Below are positions 1 through 5,225 of a stretch of DNA of 8,816 nucleotides, piece by piece. Position 1 is the stretch's first letter; every line of letters starts with the position of its first letter. Where the stretch lies: contig DDIK01000028.1 of the NCBI GenBank assembly GCA_002338505.1, positions 5,192 through 14,007 on the forward strand. The letters run 5' to 3'. The translations under genes were made by a program, and so were the position numbers. Under the pieces are notes generated by a model. That model searched no databases. It was not told the origin of the DNA and saw only the letters and a program-made list of their open reading frames with translations. Origin of the DNA: Bacteriovorax sp. UBA1852. Its GTDB lineage: Bacteria; Bdellovibrionota; Bacteriovoracia; Bacteriovoracales; Bacteriovoracaceae.

Positions 1-106
1 ACATACCTGGTCTTTTTCTAACTGCTTCTAGTCCTTCAAGAACTGTAATCTGATCGGCATTATAAGTTTCGCCAACCTTTCCAATTGAACCTGTTTGATT
101 TTCCAA
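1..106 (-). CDS. gyrB: DNA gyrase subunit B, N-terminal fragment (runs off the window)
   Basis: GyrB is the ATPase subunit of DNA gyrase, which introduces negative supercoils. Only the first 35 codons are present. The translated end, ITVLEGLEAVRKRPGM, is the hallmark GyrB/ParE N-terminal motif (normally followed by YIG) at the start of the GHKL ATPase domain. I place the start at a TTG (106-104): it is preceded by AGGGGA at 120-115 with an 8-nt gap, and no in-frame ATG lies between it and the recF stop. The gene begins 17 bp after recF, in the usual dnaN-recF-gyrB order, and is probably co-transcribed with it. ParE shares this motif, but the position after recF favours GyrB. Known of the family: the fold and reaction. 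Seen: motif, RBS and context. Confidence 0.93.
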   Translation of the reverse strand, partial: MENQTGSIGKVGETYNADQITVLEGLEAVRKRPGM

Positions 107-114
107 AAATTTGT

Positions 115-120
115 TCCCCT
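115..120 (-). promoter_or_regulatory. gyrB ribosome binding site that decides the TTG start
   Basis: On the minus strand AGGGGA lies 8 nt before TTG 106-104, in the gap after the recF TAG stop (126-124). It is the only strong Shine-Dalgarno sequence here, and no ATG or GTG competes with the TTG. Confidence 0.7.
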
Positions 121-123
121 GTT

Positions 124-1218
124 CTAATGAATGGAACCGTCTGATACATAGATCTTGTTGGCCCCTTCAATTTGTTCTAATTCTTCCTTAAATTTCTCAT
201 TGGCTGTCGTAATCAGAACTTGAAATGTTTGACTTTCAAGATAACTAATTAACTTAGACCAACGAACCTTATCTAGCTCCCCTGAGACGTCGTCTATAAG
301 CAGTATAGGCGTAGATATGTAAATATACCTAAAGAGCTCTATATAGGCAAATAAGAGGCTTAAATAACTCATTTTTTGTTGGCCTAATGAGCAGAACTCA
401 TAAGAATTCATTCCGTTAAATAGAAGCACATAGTCATCTTTATGAACTTGGTAGGATGTGTGACCAATGGCGCAATCTTTATCAAGCCTAGATTGCATGT
501 AATCGTAGATATTTTCTTCAGAAAAATTCAAAAATCTGGAATCAATATTTATCACTAATTCATTAGCTTGCGAAAATATATCTTTATAGATTTGGCTTAT
601 GTAGGGACTTAACTGGTCGACAAATTTCTTTCTCATTTCTATTAACTGAAATGAGTAAGTGGACATTTGCTTATCTAAAACTTTGATTTGTCCTATAAAA
701 TCATGTGGCTTCTTTGAAAGTAGAGTATTTCTAAATCTTAACGAAGAGTTGTATTGATTTAGTACTTTCTTATATTTCTTATCTATTATCGATAAATGAT
801 CATCAAACCACTTTCTTCTAAACGAAGCTATATTATTAAATGAGAATGCATCAAACGGATTAATAAAAACATAATCAACTTCAGGTTTTTTCTTAGTTGC
901 TTTTCCATTTGCAAACCAAGAGCTTCCATTAAAGTCTAATTTTCCTGAATATGATAATTGCTCATTTTCGTATTCATAAAGAGAGGAGAATATTATTTGA
1001 GGTTCTTCACAATCTATACTGATTATTTGTGGAAAACTTGTGTTTTTACGAAAAGATTTTCTATATGAAATATAATAAAGAGCTTCAAGAATATTAGTTT
1101 TACCATTTCCATTTTCTCCTAAAATACAATTGATCTTAGGACTAAAAGTAATTATATCCGATTCTAAATTTCTAAAGTTTGTTACTTGTAGTTTTGAAAC
1201 TTTGAAATTTGGTTTCAT
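124..1218 (-). CDS. recF: DNA replication and repair protein RecF
   Basis: RecF is an SMC/ABC-like ATPase that binds DNA at single-strand gaps and, with RecO and RecR, loads RecA at stalled forks in the cytoplasm. With the ATG at 1218-1216 the protein has 364 residues, a normal family length. Walker A is GENGNGKTN (34-42), preceded by the typical opening LQVTNFRNL. The ABC signature is SLGQQKMSYLSL (277-288). Walker B and the D-loop are ILLIDDVSGELD (305-316). A TTG one codon upstream is also open, but the ATG overlaps the dnaN stop as TGATG, the classic coupling arrangement, so I prefer it. No Shine-Dalgarno sequence stands immediately before the ATG, which fits translation by ribosomes finishing dnaN. 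gyrB follows after 17 bp. Confidence in identity is high; the exact start is slightly less sure. Confidence 0.96.
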   Translation of the reverse strand: MKPNFKVSKLQVTNFRNLESDIITFSPKINCILGENGNGKTNILEALYYISYRKSFRKNTSFPQIISIDCEEPQIIFSSLYEYENEQLSYSGKLDFNGSSWFANGKATKKKPEVDYVFINPFDAFSFNNIASFRRKWFDDHLSIIDKKYKKVLNQYNSSLRFRNTLLSKKPHDFIGQIKVLDKQMSTYSFQLIEMRKKFVDQLSPYISQIYKDIFSQANELVINIDSRFLNFSEENIYDYMQSRLDKDCAIGHTSYQVHKDDYVLLFNGMNSYEFCSLGQQKMSYLSLLFAYIELFRYIYISTPILLIDDVSGELDKVRWSKLISYLESQTFQVLITTANEKFKEELEQIEGANKIYVSDGSIH

Positions 1219-2330
1219 CAAATTCTAAGTGGCATTATAATACCGAGGTAGTTTTGCATCTTATTTGATCTTACTACGACAGCACTAAATTCATTATTCA
1301 TTTCAAGCGTTACATCTTCTGAATCTAAGATATTAACTGAGTCCATGAGATATTTTGCATTAAAGCCTATCTCTAGTTCTCTTCCTTCATAATCTACAGG
1401 AATAGTTTCTCTAGCATCCCCAAGACTTGGATGGTTAGCTAGTATCGTCATGTTATTATTCAAGAGATGAATCTTTACACCATTAGATTTTTCATTAGAC
1501 ATAATTTTAATTCTCTTAACAGCATTGAAAAGATTTTCTTTATCTACTGTTAGTGAATAATTTGTCTTATTAGGAATTACTGCTTGGTATTTAGGATATT
1601 CTCTAGCAATTAATCTAATACCAAGTTGGTACTGATCATCGTAGTTGATATACATATATGAATCATCTACTGAAACTACTAGAGTTTTATTTGGATAAGA
1701 CTCAGCAACTTTCTTTAATTCATATACACCTTTTCGTGGAATAATTACTCCATTAGTTAAGGATTCATTGTTATGAACATCAAGATCAGTTTCAATTAAA
1801 GAAAGTCTATGGCCATCTGTTGCAACAGCTCTTAATTTATTTTCGACTTCCTGTAGATAAATTCCATTAAAATGTAATCTAGTTTCGTCATTTGAAATTG
1901 CATAAGAAGTTTTATTTATTAATTCTAATAATAGATCACTAGTTATTTCAAAGTTACCTTCTGAACCAAAATGTAAATTTGGATATTCTTCAGATTCATA
2001 AATTAAAAGAGAGTAGTGAATATCATTGCAATTTATTTTTAGGAGATTTTCACCATCTTCCAACAATATGTTAATAGTTGTGTTGGGAAGTTCTTTTAAT
2101 ATTTCATAAAGGTTTTTAGCATTTACACAAAATCCTACAGAACCTTCAGTTTCAGCTTCGAGTGTATACTTTGCACTAACTTCTAAATCCGTAGCTGATA
2201 AGTATATTTTATTATTGCTTACTGTGAATAGGGTGTAAGTCAGTATAGGTCTAGAGTTTTTCTTATCAATAACAGTTAAGATTTTACTGAGTGCATCTCT
2301 TAAAATTTCTGTATTAATATTTATTTTCAT
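1218..2330 (-). CDS. dnaN: DNA polymerase III beta sliding clamp
   Basis: DnaN forms the ring-shaped homodimer that tethers DNA polymerase III and other partners to DNA. At 370 residues it matches the family (about 366) and covers three similar clamp domains, roughly 1-120, 121-245 and 246-370. Visible landmarks are ATDGHRLSL (170-178), the domain 2-3 segment IAREYPKYQAVIP (241-253), FNAKYLMD (323-330) and the C-terminal MPLRI (366-370), equivalent to the MPMRL tail of other clamps beside the peptide-binding pocket. The ATG at 2330-2328 follows AGGAAATGAA, a good ribosome binding site. The TGA stop shares one base with the recF ATG. The gene borders the 523-bp oriC-like gap and probably has its own promoter there, because a terminator separates it from dnaA. 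Confidence 0.98.
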   Translation of the reverse strand: MKININTEILRDALSKILTVIDKKNSRPILTYTLFTVSNNKIYLSATDLEVSAKYTLEAETEGSVGFCVNAKNLYEILKELPNTTINILLEDGENLLKINCNDIHYSLLIYESEEYPNLHFGSEGNFEITSDLLLELINKTSYAISNDETRLHFNGIYLQEVENKLRAVATDGHRLSLIETDLDVHNNESLTNGVIIPRKGVYELKKVAESYPNKTLVVSVDDSYMYINYDDQYQLGIRLIAREYPKYQAVIPNKTNYSLTVDKENLFNAVKRIKIMSNEKSNGVKIHLLNNNMTILANHPSLGDARETIPVDYEGRELEIGFNAKYLMDSVNILDSEDVTLEMNNEFSAVVVRSNKMQNYLGIIMPLRI

Positions 2331-2359
2331 TTCATTTCCTAGTAGTTTTATTCAGATGT

Positions 2360-2386
2360 TTTATAACCATAGATTTAAATAAACAA
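2360..2386 (-). promoter_or_regulatory. Candidate dnaN promoter
   Basis: On the minus strand TTGTTT (2386-2381) and TATAAA (2365-2360) are separated by 15 nt, about 30 bp upstream of the dnaN ATG. The dnaA terminator upstream means dnaN should have its own promoter. In DNA this AT-rich, chance matches are common and the spacer is short, so this is tentative. Confidence 0.3.
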
Positions 2387-2401
2387 CTGAAATTCTTTCT
2401 C

Positions 2402-2437
2402 TTATTTATATATATATATTTAATATAATATATATTA
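2402..2437. other. A/T-only run, candidate DNA unwinding element
   Basis: Thirty-six consecutive A/T bases, largely alternating TA steps, make this the most easily melted stretch of the gap. It ends 3 bp from the perfect DnaA box at 2441-2449. On the minus strand the box is followed by AAGTAATATATATTATATTA, so DnaA bound there would point into the AT run. This is the expected geometry of a DnaA-melted element; the role is inferred. Confidence 0.55.
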
Positions 2438-2440
2438 CTT

Positions 2441-2449
2441 TGTGGATAA
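2441..2449 (-). promoter_or_regulatory. Perfect DnaA box next to the AT-rich run
   Basis: The plus strand reads TGTGGATAA, which is TTATCCACA on the minus strand, an exact match to the high-affinity DnaA box. It lies 3 bp from the A/T-only run, the position expected of the box that anchors DnaA for strand opening. Confidence 0.8.
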
Positions 2450-2651
2450 GTTGAAAACCTCCAAGAAGCTCTATTAATACTTAATCACTACTTTTGAGTA
2501 TGTTTAGAATAACTAATAACTTTTTTTTTACTCGTCGCAATGTACGTATATTAATAATTTGATTAACAATTATATGATTTATGAGTCAGTTACTCACGGC
2601 CTATTGTTAATTTATTATTCACTGTGCGTTATTTTAGAATTTCTTTCAAAC

Positions 2652-2660
2652 TTATCCACA
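2652..2660 (+). promoter_or_regulatory. Perfect DnaA box at the head of the box cluster
   Basis: TTATCCACA matches the consensus exactly. It begins a run of related 9-mers that continues to about 2746, and it is oriented opposite to the box at 2441-2449, about 200 bp away. Confidence 0.8.
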
Positions 2661-2663
2661 ATT

Positions 2664-2746
2664 TTATTAACATGTTTATAAGTATAAGTGCTAATAAGTT
2701 GTTATTAACATAATGACTTATTAACAGAGTGTTAATATGTTGATAA
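2664..2746. repeat. Cluster of degenerate DnaA-box-like 9-mers (TTATTAACA family)
   Basis: TTATTAACA occurs exactly at 2664-2672, 2702-2710 and 2718-2726 on the plus strand. TTATAAACA (2681-2673) and TTATCAACA (2746-2738) occur on the minus strand. Each differs from TTATCCACA at one or two of the central positions and keeps the TTAT and ACA ends. The group follows directly after the perfect box at 2652-2660. They are probably low-affinity DnaA sites on which DnaA oligomerises; this is inferred, and AT-rich DNA produces some matches by chance. Confidence 0.6.
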
Positions 2747-2795
2747 ATTTGTTAATGAATATTTTTAGTTTAGCTGATTTTTTGATTTCAAACAC

Positions 2796-2822
2796 AAAAA
2801 AAGGAGAACAAAATTCTCCTTT
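2796..2822 (-). terminator. Rho-independent terminator of dnaA
   Basis: Read on the minus strand, a perfect 9-bp stem (AAAGGAGAA with TTCTCCTTT) closes a 5-nt loop and runs straight into a T tract (2802-2796). It lies about 31 bp beyond the dnaA stop. It separates dnaA from dnaN transcription and limits read-through into the origin. Confidence 0.9.
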
Positions 2823-2853
2823 CTCGTATTTTAAAAATTTGGTCTTTTAAATT

Positions 2854-4416
2854 CTATAATGAATTTTCAATTGTAATAAGATGTCTTGATAGTTGAGAAT
2901 CATTTTCTAGTCGTTCTGTTATTCTTTGCTCAGCATGTACAACTGAAGAGTGATCTCTTGAGTAGAAACGTCCTATCTCTTCATGAGTAGCGTTTATAAG
3001 CTTTCTAGATAAGTACATTGCCACAAACCTTGCGTTTGCAATTTCCTTCTTTCTGGCCTTAGATTTTAAGTCTGGTAATGGTATTTTAAAATACTGAGAA
3101 GTAGCTTTAGCTATAGTTTCGAGTGTAATATTCTTATCTTCTTCAAGCTGATTTAGTGAAAGAACGTTTTTAACTGTTTCTAAATCTATATCAACCTTCA
3201 TGATATCAGCATAGGCTGCTAAGGATATAAGCGCACCTTCAAGTTCTCTAATACTATTTTTAATATTAAGAGCAATGAGATTTATAATATCGTCAGAAAT
3301 ATAGAGATCAAGTTCATCTGCTTTTCTCTTAATAATCGCAACTCTTGTCTCAATATCTGGTTTTTGAATATCAACAACAAGCCCCCATTGAAGTCTTGTT
3401 TTGATTCTATCTTCAAGACCATTTATTTCTTGTGGTGTCTTATCAGATGTGAAAATTAATTGTTTTCCCTTGTGATATAGTTCGTTAAAAATATGGAAGA
3501 ATTCTCTTTGAGTTCCTTCTTTACCTTTGATTTCATGAATATCATCAATCATTAAAATATCTAATTTATTTGAGTACTTATCTCTAAATTCGTGAATTTT
3601 GTTCTCTTTCATGGCCTCGATCATTTCTTTCATAAAATCACGAGCAGTAATTAAGCATATTACATAATGTGGATAATTCTCGTTAATACCATTGGCTATC
3701 GCATGTAATAAGTGCGTTTTTCCAAGTCCAGAATTTGAATGCATATATAAAGATGGGTATTTACCAGCCTTACCAGGATTTTTTGTGATTGCTACAGCTG
3801 CTGCATGGGCCAAATTATTGGATGGTCCAATAATAAAGTTTTGAAACGTTTTATTAATATCAATTAAGATTCCGTTACTCATGCCATTGTCTATATGGTT
3901 TATATATTCCGCATTTACTTTGGACAACATATCTTCTTTATTTTGATCTAAATTGAGAGAAAAGCTTACTTCTTTAGCGGATTGAGGTTTGATAGTATTT
4001 TCAATAAGTTGAGAATCATTATTATCATTCTGGATCGTGCTATCTATAGTGATTTCAATTAGATAGGACCTTCCTAAAATTGACTTTATTGAGTGATCTA
4101 TTTCATTTAAATGTGTCTCGATCATAGACTTAATAAAGTTTGTTGTCACAGCAAAAGTTGCTTTGTTATCGCTAATTTGAGCCAATTTAAAAGTATGTGA
4201 GAAAAATGCTTCGTACTTTTGAGGGTTTACGTTAGATTTTAGCTGATTCAATATTTCATCATTCATAAACTTTAGCTCTTGTGGACTAAATGTTGATGAT
4301 AGAGTACCAGAGCTATTTTCTATAGTAGTAACTTGTTTCTGTGTATGATCTTGACTTTCTTTTAAGTTATTGGAATTATTGATTAAAAATTGCTCAAAAG
4401 GAAAATTTCCTTGCAT
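2854..4416 (-). CDS. dnaA: Chromosomal replication initiator protein DnaA
   Basis: DnaA is the AAA+ ATPase that binds DnaA boxes, oligomerises and melts oriC. Its 520 residues exceed the usual 440-470. Residues 1-44 are an uncharacteristic N-terminal extension rich in Asn, Gln and Ser. Domain I is about 45-125 and domain II a variable linker to about 180. Domain III carries Walker A SNSGLGKTH (227-235), Walker B LDILMIDD (285-292), the GLEDRIKTR segment whose final Arg341 matches the arginine finger, and the sensor-2 motif IRELEGAL (389-396). Domain IV ends with the helix-turn-helix signature SRDHSSVVHA (486-495). The ATG at 4416 follows GGGAG with a 7-nt gap. The gene is transcribed toward the oriC-like gap, diverges from rpmH and ends in its own terminator. 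A DnaA-box-like site on its probable -10 suggests autorepression. Confidence 0.98.
   Translation of the reverse strand: MQGNFPFEQFLINNSNNLKESQDHTQKQVTTIENSSGTLSSTFSPQELKFMNDEILNQLKSNVNPQKYEAFFSHTFKLAQISDNKATFAVTTNFIKSMIETHLNEIDHSIKSILGRSYLIEITIDSTIQNDNNDSQLIENTIKPQSAKEVSFSLNLDQNKEDMLSKVNAEYINHIDNGMSNGILIDINKTFQNFIIGPSNNLAHAAAVAITKNPGKAGKYPSLYMHSNSGLGKTHLLHAIANGINENYPHYVICLITARDFMKEMIEAMKENKIHEFRDKYSNKLDILMIDDIHEIKGKEGTQREFFHIFNELYHKGKQLIFTSDKTPQEINGLEDRIKTRLQWGLVVDIQKPDIETRVAIIKRKADELDLYISDDIINLIALNIKNSIRELEGALISLAAYADIMKVDIDLETVKNVLSLNQLEEDKNITLETIAKATSQYFKIPLPDLKSKARKKEIANARFVAMYLSRKLINATHEEIGRFYSRDHSSVVHAEQRITERLENDSQLSRHLITIENSL
3668..3676 (-). promoter_or_regulatory. Perfect DnaA-box sequence inside dnaA
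   Basis: The minus strand reads TTATCCACA across codons for Asn-Tyr-Pro-His. It is the third exact consensus box in the window and the only one in coding sequence. It may titrate DnaA or be a coincidence of codon choice. Confidence 0.4.
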
Positions 4417-4456
4417 TTGTAGTCTCCCAATTTTGTTTGTTTTGTGTGTGAAGCGA

Positions 4457-4466
4457 TTTATACACG
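4457..4466 (-). promoter_or_regulatory. Candidate dnaA -10 element overlapped by a DnaA-box-like site
   Basis: On the minus strand TATAAA (4462-4457) lies 40 bp before the dnaA ATG and is a plausible -10; no good -35 is evident. On the plus strand TTATACACG (4458-4466) matches TTATNCACA at 8 of 9 positions and covers the same bases. DnaA bound here would block its own promoter, as known for dnaA autoregulation in other bacteria. Both parts are inferred. Confidence 0.4.
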
Positions 4467-4485
4467 GCCATGCGTTACTAGGCCA
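4463..4485. repeat. GGCC-pair repeat, copy A (dnaA side)
   Basis: CACGGCC (4463-4469), an 11-nt spacer, then GGCCA (4481-4485). The pattern is repeated 80 bp away as copy B. Two GC-rich motifs about 1.5 helical turns apart stand out in AT-rich intergenic DNA and may be a regulator's site. The segment lies just upstream of the probable dnaA -10. Confidence 0.45.
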
Positions 4486-4542
4486 CTAAAATGTTTTATA
4501 CATATTCTGACATTTCGAATTTTTATATATTTAAATATTTTT

Positions 4543-4566
4543 CACGGCCGTTGACCTTATGGGCCA
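4543..4566. repeat. GGCC-pair repeat, copy B (rpmH side)
   Basis: CACGGCC (4543-4549), a 12-nt spacer containing the rpmH -35 TTGACC, then GGCCA (4562-4566). It matches copy A in motif and layout. A protein bound here would overlap the rpmH promoter. Confidence 0.45.
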
Positions 4567-4577
4567 GAAAGTATAAT
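4551..4577 (+). promoter_or_regulatory. Sigma70-like promoter of the rpmH operon
   Basis: TTGACC (4551-4556) and a perfect TATAAT (4572-4577) are 15 nt apart, slightly short of the usual 17. The -10 lies about 47 bp before the rpmH ATG. It is the best promoter match in the divergent gap and probably drives rpmH-rnpA-yidC-mnmE. Confidence 0.65.
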
Positions 4578-4592
4578 AGTATCACTTATATT

Positions 4593-4601
4593 TTATTAAC
4601 A
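4593..4601 (+). promoter_or_regulatory. TTATTAACA site in the rpmH leader
   Basis: The same 9-mer that occurs three times in the oriC cluster lies about 15 bp downstream of the rpmH -10. It may be a DnaA site linking rpmH expression to DnaA, or part of a second origin half. One further copy occurs by apparent chance inside mnmE (7328-7336), so specificity is limited. Confidence 0.3.
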
Positions 4602-4623
4602 GATGATTTTGTAGAGGTTGATT

Positions 4624-4776
4624 ATGTCAAAAAGAACTTGGCAACCAAAGAGAAAGAAAAGAATGAGAGTACACGGTTTTCTTAAGAGAATGTCTACTCC
4701 AGGTGGAAGAAACATAATTAAAGCAAGAAGAGCTAAAGGCAGAAAAGCTTTAACTGTTTCTACAGGTACGAAGTAA
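4624..4776 (+). CDS. rpmH: 50S ribosomal protein L34
   Basis: L34 is a small basic protein of the large ribosomal subunit. The translation has 50 residues, starts MSKRTWQPKRKKR and continues HGFLKRMSTPGGR and RRAKGRKALT, matching the family pattern KRTxQP...HGFxxRM...GR...RRAKGR. It is slightly longer than the usual 44-46 because of a Ser after Met and a short C-terminal tail (VSTGTK). The ATG follows AGAGG (4613-4617) with a 6-nt gap. It is first in the operon, transcribed away from dnaA, and rnpA begins 9 nt after its stop. It is too short for most ORF cut-offs, but the protein match is unambiguous. Confidence 0.97.
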   Translation: MSKRTWQPKRKKRMRVHGFLKRMSTPGGRNIIKARRAKGRKALTVSTGTK

Positions 4777-4785
4777 TTTAATTAT

Positions 4786-5157
4786 ATGGCTGACAATGAT
4801 TTCAATAAGAATATGAGATTATTGTCGGCAAATGATTTTAAGTATCTCAAAAAAAATTCGAAAATACTGAATAACAAGTTTTATAGAATCTTCTATAAAC
4901 CTTCACATCTTAAATCATCTTCTTACTCAAGATTAGGTATTGCTGTATCTAAGAAAGTAGGTAAGGCACATGATCGTAATCTCTGTAAAAGAATTATACG
5001 CGAATCTTTCAGAACAAGTAATATCAAGACTGCTGGTTTCGACTTTCTCATTACAATTTCTCCGCGTCTCTTCAAGAATTTAAAATCAAGTGATGAGGTC
5101 AAAGCTTTGCTAGCCGATGAACTAAATACTACATTTAATGATGTTTCTATTTGGTAA
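4786..5157 (+). CDS. rnpA: Ribonuclease P protein component
   Basis: RnpA is the protein cofactor of ribonuclease P. It binds the catalytic RNA and helps recognise the 5' leader of precursor tRNAs. The 123 residues fit the family (about 115-125). The signature RNLCKRIIRESFR (64-76) corresponds to the conserved RNxxKRxxRE RNA-binding motif, preceded by RLGIAVSKKVGKA (49-61). The start lies 9 nt after the rpmH stop without a strong Shine-Dalgarno sequence, so translation is probably coupled to rpmH. The rpmH-rnpA pair is conserved in most bacteria. The yidD gene that often follows is absent; only 68 bp separate rnpA from yidC. Confidence 0.97.
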   Translation: MADNDFNKNMRLLSANDFKYLKKNSKILNNKFYRIFYKPSHLKSSSYSRLGIAVSKKVGKAHDRNLCKRIIRESFRTSNIKTAGFDFLITISPRLFKNLKSSDEVKALLADELNTTFNDVSIW

Positions 5158-5225
5158 GTAGTTAACAGATGTTATATAAAGTGATACTAATTCAAAAAAT
5201 TTATAAACTTATTTAAGGAACTTAA

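Larger units (their letters stand above)
2331..2853. other. oriC: Putative chromosomal replication origin (oriC), dnaN-dnaA gap
   Basis: This 523-bp stretch has no gene and lies between dnaN and dnaA, the commonest bacterial oriC location. From the dnaN side it holds a candidate dnaN promoter, a 36-bp A/T-only run (2402-2437), a perfect minus-strand DnaA box (2441-2449), a T9 run (2521-2529), a small TGAGT-N5-ACTCA inverted repeat (2582-2596), a perfect plus-strand box (2652-2660), a dense group of degenerate boxes up to 2746, and the dnaA terminator. There is no obvious GATC cluster, so Dam/SeqA-type control is not suggested. Function is inferred from context and boxes. The dnaA/rpmH gap also has DnaA-box-like sites, so the origin may be bipartite. 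Confidence 0.85.

Noticed and set aside
2582..2596. TGAGT-CAGTT-ACTCA inverted repeat in the oriC gap
   Set aside because: A five-pair stem is too short to support a specific role; listed only as part of the oriC description.
2721..2735. TTAA-N7-TTAA, the CtrA-site pattern, in the oriC cluster
   Set aside because: TTAA is very frequent in this AT-rich gap and overlaps the TTATTAACA sites; CtrA control is an alphaproteobacterial feature and nothing else here supports it.
3814..3834. Perfect 9-bp inverted repeat with a 3-nt loop in dnaA
   Set aside because: It encodes the family-typical segment IIGPSNN, has no T tract and is likely a codon coincidence.
4491..4685. 64-residue plus-strand ORF overlapping the rpmH promoter and gene start
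   Set aside because: It spans the promoter, has no ribosome binding site, and is out of frame with the unmistakable L34 gene at 4624.
5162..5190. Possible promoter before yidC (TTAACA, 17 nt, TACTAA)
   Set aside because: The -10 matches only 3 of 6 positions; read-through from rpmH-rnpA is enough.
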